Positions 7,040 to 11,838 of a DNA stretch of 11,838 nt are shown one piece after another. A program made the position numbers and the translations under genes. Origin of the DNA: Bacteroidota bacterium (GTDB lineage: Bacteria > Bacteroidota > Bacteroidia > B-17B0 > Aurantibacillaceae). The notes under the pieces are model-generated. The model searched no databases, was not told where the DNA came from, and saw nothing but the letters and a program-made list of their open reading frames with translations. The stretch spans positions 1 through 11,838 of the forward strand of contig JANYGR010000075.1 in NCBI GenBank assembly GCA_025359355.1, written 5' to 3'. Positions within the stretch are counted from its first letter, which is position 1; each line of letters starts with the position of its first letter.

Positions 7040-7963
7040 ATGAACAAAATCACCATGCTATTAGGTTCTGCACTACTTGTAGGACTTGTATCTTGTAACT
7101 CATCAAAATTTGAAGGTTACACAAAAGCCGAAAACGGTTTACATTATAAATTCTATACTCACGATGAAGCTGGTGCCAAACCGGTAGAAGGCGATGGTAT
7201 TGCTTTTAAATACATCTTTAAATTAAAATCAAACGATTCAACATTAGTAAATAGTTCTTTAGTAAGCCAAGATGGTTCTGGTGTAACTAAATTTATTTTA
7301 CCTAAATCTTCTTTCATTGGAAGTTTAGAAGATGCGATGATGATGATGGCAAAAAATGATAGTGCTTCATTTGTTGTAAGTGCTGATTCATTTTATATGA
7401 GAACTCAAAAAGCAAAAGAATTACCGCCATTTATTAAGCCGGGTGATTTCTTAGTAGTTGAAATGAAAATGGTTGACATTAAAACTAAAACTGAATTAGA
7501 TGCCAATCAAAAGCAACAACAAGCTGAGATGGCTAAATTATCTGAAGGCGAAAAACCAATGATGGAAAAATATTTAGCTGATAATAAAATTACTGCTAAA
7601 CCAACTGCATCAGGCTTAATTTATATTGAAACTGTAAAAGGAAAAGGTGTATTAGCTAAAGCAGGTGATGAAGTAACGGTACAATACAAAGGCACAACAT
7701 TAGATGGAAAAGAATTTGATTCGTCTTACGGACGTCCAGAGCCATTTAAATTTATTGTTGGTCAACAACAAGTTATTGCTGGTTGGGACGAAGCATTACA
7801 ATTAATGGCTAAAGGCGGAAAAGCTAAATTAGTTTTACCTTCAAGTATTGCTTATGGCCCAAGAGGTGCAGGACCAATTCCTCCATTTTCTCCATTAGTA
7901 TTTGAAGTAGAGTTGGTAAACATTGGCGCTCCATCAGCACAACAAATGCCACCTAACCAATAG
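7040..7963 (+). CDS. FKBP-type peptidyl-prolyl isomerase lipoprotein with degenerate N-terminal FKBP-like half
   Basis: A 307-residue envelope lipoprotein expected to catalyse cis-trans isomerisation of prolyl bonds in periplasmic or outer-membrane clients. The signal peptide ends GLVSC, with lipidated C19. Residues about 24-148 are an FKBP-like but active-site-poor half, followed by a helical linker rich in K, E, Q and M (about 150-182). The C-terminal FKBP domain spans about 188-296 and keeps the FKBP12-type pocket: Y216 (VQYKG), F226-D227 (EFDSSYGR), VIAGW with W249, Y272 (SIAYGPRGAG) and PLVFEVEL. The pairing of an inactive N-terminal half with an active C-terminal domain resembles chaperone-plus-PPIase FKBPs such as FkpA and Mip, though the N-terminal half here is not the Mip dimerisation helix bundle. 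It is 8 bases after its paralogue and 40 bases before the cyclophilin-FKBP fusion. Confidence 0.9.
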   Translation: MNKITMLLGSALLVGLVSCNSSKFEGYTKAENGLHYKFYTHDEAGAKPVEGDGIAFKYIFKLKSNDSTLVNSSLVSQDGSGVTKFILPKSSFIGSLEDAMMMMAKNDSASFVVSADSFYMRTQKAKELPPFIKPGDFLVVEMKMVDIKTKTELDANQKQQQAEMAKLSEGEKPMMEKYLADNKITAKPTASGLIYIETVKGKGVLAKAGDEVTVQYKGTTLDGKEFDSSYGRPEPFKFIVGQQQVIAGWDEALQLMAKGGKAKLVLPSSIAYGPRGAGPIPPFSPLVFEVELVNIGAPSAQQMPPNQ

Positions 7964-7975
7964 TTCTGTATTTTA

Positions 7976-7994
7976 GTTTAAATTAAACGTTAAT
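7976..7994. repeat. Overlapping AT-rich palindromes between two PPIase genes
   Basis: GTTTAA-A-TTAAAC (7976-7988) is a perfect inverted repeat, and ATTAA-ACG-TTAAT (7982-7994) overlaps it. They occupy most of the only sizeable gap (40 bases) inside the operon, just before the start at 8004. They could be a small operator or an internal promoter region, but no T-run terminator or TAnnTTTG box is present, and palindromes of this base composition arise easily by chance. Confidence 0.3.
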
Positions 7995-8003
7995 ATAACC
8001 CAA

Positions 8004-9098
8004 ATGAAAAAAATAATTTATTTGTTAGGAATATTTTTATTCTCTAGTACAATTTTTTTTACAAGCTGTAAATCTAAAAAAGGAGTAACAACATCAACAA
8101 AAAAAATAGCAAAACATAAACTAAGCAAAATGGATAAAGAATTTTTAAGTAAACAACCCGACGGTATGTATGCCAAATTTGAAACAAATAAAGGAAACAT
8201 TATTTGCGCTCTAGAATTTAAAAAAACACCTATGACGGTAGCTAACTTTGTTGGCTTGGCAGAAGGTTCAATTAAAAACACAGCGAAAGCAGAAGGCGTG
8301 CCTTACTACGATGGTTTAAAATTTCATCGCGTTATTCCTAACTTTATGATACAAGGTGGTTGTCCATTAGGGACTGGCACCGGGGATCCTGGTTATAAAT
8401 TTCCTGATGAATTTGATCCTTCTTTAAAACATGTTGGGCCTGGTATTTTATCAATGGCTAATGCCGGACCTGGTACTAATGGTAGTCAGTTTTTTATTAC
8501 TCATGTTAAAACTGATTGGTTAGATGGAAAACACACTGTATTTGGCAATGTAGTAGAAGGTATGGATGTAGTAAATAAAATTGCAGGTAACGATACATTA
8601 AAGCATTTAACTATTTTACGTAAAGGTAAAGAAGCTGAAGCCTTTGATGCGCCAACTGCTTTTGAAACTGCTAAAGCAGGCTTATCTGCTAAACAAGAAG
8701 CAATGGCTGCCGCTGAAAAAGCTGCTGCAGAAAAAGCCATTAACGAAACGTATGGCCCTGATAAAACAAAAACTACTGCTAGCGGCTTACGTTATATTGT
8801 TGAAAAAGAAGGTACTGGTAAAGCACCTTTAGCTACTGATCAAGTAACGGTTCATTACACAGGATATTTATTAAACGGAACTAAATTTGATAGTTCAGTA
8901 GACAGAGGTCAACCAGCAACATTTGGTTTAAATCAAGTAATACCAGGCTGGACAGAAGGTTTACAGTTAATGAAAGAAGGCGGAAAAAATAAATTAATTA
9001 TTCCTTACCAATTAGGATATGGAGAAAATGGTATGCCTCCTGTAATTCCAGCAAAAGCTTGGTTGGTATTTGATGTAGAATTAATTAAAGTTAATTAA
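8004..9098 (+). CDS. Dual-family peptidyl-prolyl isomerase lipoprotein: cyclophilin-FKBP fusion
   Basis: A 364-residue lipoprotein carrying both major unrelated PPIase folds, predicted to accelerate prolyl isomerisation of envelope proteins. The signal peptide ends FFTSC, with lipidated C22, followed by a basic linker. The cyclophilin domain (about 55-207) has FHRVIPNFMIQGG with catalytic R109 (CypA R55), F113, M114 and Q117, then SMANAGPGTNGSQFFIT and DWLDGKHTVFG with W172 (CypA W121) and H176. An Ala/Lys/Glu-rich helical linker (about 208-252) joins it to an FKBP domain (about 258-363) with Y285 (HYTGYLLNG), F295-D296 (KFDSS), VIPGW with W316, Y339 (LGYGENG) and LVFDVEL. Both active sites look complete. 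Dual-family immunophilins in this order have, as I recall, been described from Flavobacterium, so the architecture is rare rather than new. It is the last operon gene before the terminator at 9121-9152. Confidence 0.95.
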   Translation: MKKIIYLLGIFLFSSTIFFTSCKSKKGVTTSTKKIAKHKLSKMDKEFLSKQPDGMYAKFETNKGNIICALEFKKTPMTVANFVGLAEGSIKNTAKAEGVPYYDGLKFHRVIPNFMIQGGCPLGTGTGDPGYKFPDEFDPSLKHVGPGILSMANAGPGTNGSQFFITHVKTDWLDGKHTVFGNVVEGMDVVNKIAGNDTLKHLTILRKGKEAEAFDAPTAFETAKAGLSAKQEAMAAAEKAAAEKAINETYGPDKTKTTASGLRYIVEKEGTGKAPLATDQVTVHYTGYLLNGTKFDSSVDRGQPATFGLNQVIPGWTEGLQLMKEGGKNKLIIPYQLGYGENGMPPVIPAKAWLVFDVELIKVN

Positions 9099-9120
9099 TC
9101 GTAATATCTGAATAACATTA

Positions 9121-9152
9121 AAAAAATCCTCATAGAAATATGGGGATTTTTT
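9121..9152. terminator. Bidirectional rho-independent terminator between convergent operons
   Basis: AAAAAATCCTCAT (9121-9133) pairs with ATGGGGATTTTTT (9140-9152) with one T-G mismatch and a 6-base loop. It gives a T-run on both strands (six Ts on plus; seven on minus, because an extra A precedes the left arm). It ends the PPIase operon 22 bases after the stop at 9098 and, read on the minus strand, the CoA-transferase operon, whose stop codon (9153-9151) overlaps the base of the stem. Confidence 0.85.
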
Positions 9153-10221
9153 ATTTTAAAAACTGAAATGCAATGGACTTAACCGACGTTAAAGAAATCT
9201 GATTATTTGTAAAATGGTGCAGCATTTGCTGAGCTTCTGGTAATTCAAATACTTCTTTTAAATTTCTTATTTTACCAATAGGCACCTCATTTTTCAAGCA
9301 TAATTTAAATAAATCATCAAAGAAAAACTGACTTATTTTTTCATTCAATAGCAAATGTAATTCATCACGATTAGCAACACGTTGTTGATTAGATTTAAAC
9401 TGTTCGTTTTCAAACAAATCAATTTCTAAAATCATACATAGATTTTTAAATTGTGAATTGCTACCTATCGCAAACGTTATTTGATGTTGATCTTGCGTTA
9501 AAAATAATTCGCCGTAAGGCGCAATATTAGGATGCAATGATCCTTGAGCAGTTGGCAAGTGATGCGCTATAAGCCAATTAGTTGCTTGATTAGCAAGAGA
9601 TGCCAAAGCACTATCAAATAACGAAACTGAAATACATGAACCTAATTGTGTCTTATATTTCTTTAATAAAGCAATTAATACAGCTTCTTTCAATTGATGC
9701 CCAGCCAACAAATCAATTAATGCTACTGGCATTTTGAGAGGCTTTGCATTTTTTTCGCCATTCATAAACATAAAACCACTTTCGGCTTGTAATATTAAAT
9801 CGTAAGCGGTGCGTGGCGAATCATGTCCAAACCCATTGATACTGGCGTAAATTAACGTAGGATTTATTTGTGAAAGCGTATCATAATCTACTTTTAATTT
9901 TACATCATCACCTAATTTATAATTAGAAATTAAAACGTCTGCTGTTTTAACAAGCATATAAAATGTTTCTAAATCTTTCGTTAGTGTTAAATCTAAAAAC
10001 AAAATTTCTTTACCAGCATTTACGCTCCAATAATAGGCACTTGTAGAGCCTTCCTTATTTTCTAAAGGTGATTTCCAACTACGTGTTACATCACCTTGAG
10101 TTTTAGGATTTTCAATTTTAATAACCTTTGCGCCAAGTTCAGTAAAAAATAAACCTACCGATGGGCCTGCCAAAACGCCCGCCAATTCTATAATTACTAA
10201 ATCTGAAAAAGGTTTATTCAT
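9151..10221 (-). CDS. Family III CoA-transferase (CaiB/BaiF type)
   Basis: Members move coenzyme A between carboxylic acids (formyl-CoA:oxalate, carnitine, bile acid) or racemise 2-methylacyl-CoAs; cytoplasmic. At 356 residues it is near the usual 360-430. Family signatures: VIIELAGVLAGPSVGLFFTELGA at the N-terminus, AKVIKIENP at 31-39, GDVTR at 43-47, INPTLIYASINGFG at 119-132, TAYDLILQAESGFM at 138-151, PVALIDLLAGHQ with the expected catalytic aspartate at D170 (Frc D169), and the C-terminal HPNIAPYGE at 230-238. A retained aspartate nucleophile argues for a working transferase. Substrate specificity cannot be read from sequence; it may act on a fatty or branched-chain acyl-CoA. It is the last of three close co-directional genes, 12 bases after the unrecognised 186-residue gene. 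Confidence 0.9.
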   Translation of the reverse strand: MNKPFSDLVIIELAGVLAGPSVGLFFTELGAKVIKIENPKTQGDVTRSWKSPLENKEGSTSAYYWSVNAGKEILFLDLTLTKDLETFYMLVKTADVLISNYKLGDDVKLKVDYDTLSQINPTLIYASINGFGHDSPRTAYDLILQAESGFMFMNGEKNAKPLKMPVALIDLLAGHQLKEAVLIALLKKYKTQLGSCISVSLFDSALASLANQATNWLIAHHLPTAQGSLHPNIAPYGELFLTQDQHQITFAIGSNSQFKNLCMILEIDLFENEQFKSNQQRVANRDELHLLLNEKISQFFFDDLFKLCLKNEVPIGKIRNLKEVFELPEAQQMLHHFTNNQISLTSVKSIAFQFLK

Positions 10222-10233
10222 ATTAATAGTTTA

Positions 10234-10794
10234 TTAAATTTCAATTTCCCACTCTTCTAATAATTCCTTTTTATAAAACCACATTGCCGCTCTATTAATC
10301 GCATATTCTTGGTTAATTACTAAATTATTATTAAGCTCAATGTTATTTAACCATATTGTAAAAAGAGTTTCAGAAAAAGATGCTCCATAAGCAAAAAGAT
10401 ATTTGTATTGATTTCCTTGAGTTTTTAAAATTTCAATTTCATCAAAGGAAACTTTATGTGCAAAACCTTTGAAACAACTACTTAGACTATTTCCTTCATA
10501 ATTAAAATCAAGTTCTGTAACATCAAACTCTTTAAAGTCTCTGAATTTTTCCGGCTCGATTGTTTTGCAAATATATTCCGCAACTCTCCTATTCATAGGG
10601 TTTATCGTACTTGCAATGTTTTTTTGATTAATAAAAATGCAACACGCTTGAAAGAATAATTCAGGATGAATTTCAAAGTAATCAGCATAGTTCCTTTTTA
10701 ATTTGTTATTAAGTAAATCGAAATCAAGTGTTCCGTTTAATAAATAATAAATAAAAAGTCTTATTTCTTCTTTGTCTTTTTCTTTGAGCTTCAT
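10234..10794 (-). CDS. Hypothetical protein, 186 residues, unrecognised
   Basis: I do not recognise this family. The protein is probably cytoplasmic: no signal peptide, lipobox or membrane segment. The first 25 residues are charged and helical (MKLKEKDKEEIRLFIYYLL), followed by a mixed alpha/beta region rich in aromatic residues and Asn (about 34-60), a helical stretch (MNRRVAEYICKTIEPEK, about 67-83), an acidic section (DVTELDFNYEG, about 91-101), and an ending rich in Trp, Glu and Phe (AAMWFYKKELLEEWEIEI). It sits between an aldo/keto reductase (24-base gap) and a CoA-transferase (12-base gap) in one direction, so it is likely co-transcribed. Composition looks slightly more AT-rich and Asn/Lys-rich than its neighbours, which could mean recent arrival or just low constraint. 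The stop is doubled (TAA TAA). Confidence 0.75.
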   Translation of the reverse strand: MKLKEKDKEEIRLFIYYLLNGTLDFDLLNNKLKRNYADYFEIHPELFFQACCIFINQKNIASTINPMNRRVAEYICKTIEPEKFRDFKEFDVTELDFNYEGNSLSSCFKGFAHKVSFDEIEILKTQGNQYKYLFAYGASFSETLFTIWLNNIELNNNLVINQEYAINRAAMWFYKKELLEEWEIEI

Positions 10795-10818
10795 ATCAAT
10801 TGAGCTTGGTTAATAAAT

Positions 10819-11805
10819 CTAAAACTGCGATTGAACAGGTTTATTACCAACTATCATATCTATTTTTTCCATCACCTCGTTCGTCAGTAATGGCAATACT
10901 TCCAGAGCTTTTAAATTTTCTATCAATTGTTCTTTTTTAGATGCGCCCAAAATTGCTGTACTCACATGGGGGTTTTTAACCGTCCACGCAATAGATAATT
11001 TAGCGATAGAAGTTCCTAAATCATTTGCTAATTGTGCTAAGCGTTTTGTTTTTTCGATGCGAGAATGTTCCCCTAACGTTCTTTCTTTTAACCAATCCAT
11101 TCCTTCAATATGTAAGCGATTATCTTCCGGAACGCCATTATTATATTTACCACTCAAAAGCCCTGATGCAAGCGGACTCCAGATTGTTGTTCCTAATCCA
11201 AAATCTCTGAATAACAACATATAATCTTTTTCCATTTTTGTGCGTTCAAATAAATTGTACTGTGGTTGTTCCATAGCAGGTCCAATTAAATGGTGTCTTT
11301 CTGCAAATACAAAGGCGGCCATGATCTCATCATTAGCCCATTCGCTTGTTCCCCAATATAATATTTTACCTTGTTGAATTAAGCTATTCATAGCCCATAC
11401 GGTTTCTTCAATGGGTGTATTTTTATCAGGGCGATGGCAATAAAATAAATCAATATAATCTACTTGTAATCGTTTTAAAGCAGCATTACAGCCTTCTATA
11501 ATATGTTTACGAGATAATCCTGTTTGATTTGGTTTCCCTTGTTCGTAACCAAAGTATACTTTACTGGAAACTAAATAAGAACTACGTTCCCAGTTTTTTT
11601 TCTTTAAAATCGCACCCATTACTTCTTCTGATTTCCCACGGGCGTATATCTCGGCATTATCAAAAAAATTAATTCCATTATCATACGCAATAGTTAATAA
11701 TTCATCGGCAGTTGTATCTCCAATTTGTTTACCAAAGGTTATCCATGAGCCAAATGATAAGGTACTTACTTGCAAACCTGATTTTCCGAGTCTTCTATAT
11801 TCCAT
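10819..11805 (-). CDS. Aldo/keto reductase, Kv-beta-like (AKR6-type) family
   Basis: NADPH-dependent oxidoreductase of the aldo/keto reductase TIM-barrel superfamily, reducing aldehydes or ketones to alcohols; cytoplasmic. The 328-residue length and motifs are typical: YRRLGKSGLQVSTLSFGSW at the N-terminus, GINFFDNAEIYARGKSEEVMG with tetrad D49 and Y54, SSKVYFG with K82, and the Kv-beta-type DYIDLFYCHRPDKNTPIEETV with H124. Cofactor-binding segments follow (WGTSEWANDEI at 151-161, QPQYNLFER at 180-188, WSPLASGLLSGKYN at 209-222, AILGASKKEQLIENL at 284-298). The spaced GLSRKHIIEG and YCHRPD are closest to the Kv channel beta-subunit-like clade. The physiological substrate is unknown. It is probably first in a three-gene operon; only 33 bases upstream are in the window and show no clear promoter. 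Confidence 0.92.
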   Translation of the reverse strand: MEYRRLGKSGLQVSTLSFGSWITFGKQIGDTTADELLTIAYDNGINFFDNAEIYARGKSEEVMGAILKKKNWERSSYLVSSKVYFGYEQGKPNQTGLSRKHIIEGCNAALKRLQVDYIDLFYCHRPDKNTPIEETVWAMNSLIQQGKILYWGTSEWANDEIMAAFVFAERHHLIGPAMEQPQYNLFERTKMEKDYMLLFRDFGLGTTIWSPLASGLLSGKYNNGVPEDNRLHIEGMDWLKERTLGEHSRIEKTKRLAQLANDLGTSIAKLSIAWTVKNPHVSTAILGASKKEQLIENLKALEVLPLLTNEVMEKIDMIVGNKPVQSQF

Positions 11806-11838
11806 GAGTTAGTGTTTTATGTTATGATTCGTGATAAT

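Noticed and set aside
8501..8740. Minus-strand Ala/Ser-rich frame opposite the cyclophilin-FKBP linker
   Set aside because: Its composition is the complement of the Ala/Lys/Glu-rich linker; it is a coding shadow.

Overview
The window looks like chromosomal DNA from a member of the Bacteroidota, probably a Flavobacteriales-like or related gliding/T9SS lineage. The evidence is a secreted protein with a GEVEDY domain, Ig-like modules and a type IX secretion C-terminal tail (NVYPNP ... KVLKQ), a GldI-like lipoprotein, several Cys-anchored lipoproteins, AT-rich DNA, no clear Shine-Dalgarno sequences, and a TAnnTTTG-type -7 box. No mobile element, CRISPR array, tRNA or rRNA was seen.

Layout. Positions 1-2245 (minus strand) hold the lysine branch pair: aspartokinase followed by diaminopimelate decarboxylase, which is cut by the window edge. 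Three short direct repeats lie just upstream of aspartokinase, next to the terminator of the preceding gene. Positions 2345-4996 (minus) hold a large T9SS-exported multidomain protein whose true start is probably 30 codons inside the longest reading frame. A 321-base divergent intergenic region follows.

Positions 5318-9098 (plus) form a compact five-gene operon, the most distinctive part of the window. It encodes a TatA-type translocase subunit followed by four consecutive lipoproteins of the peptidyl-prolyl isomerase (PPIase) superfamily. These are a GldI-like single FKBP domain with lost active-site residues, two paralogous proteins with a degenerate N-terminal FKBP-like half and a C-terminal FKBP domain, and a cyclophilin-FKBP fusion. 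Catalytic residues are poorly kept in the first two and intact in the last two. The cluster looks like an envelope protein-folding module in which active isomerases sit beside pseudo-isomerases that may have become chaperone or structural subunits. The GldI resemblance and the T9SS substrate next door suggest a link to gliding/T9SS, but this is inference.

A bidirectional terminator at 9121-9152 separates this operon from a convergent minus-strand group (9151-11805). That group encodes an aldo/keto reductase of the Kv-beta-like type, a 186-residue protein I do not recognise, and a family III CoA-transferase (CaiB/BaiF type). The genes are tightly spaced and probably co-transcribed, but no specific pathway can be named.
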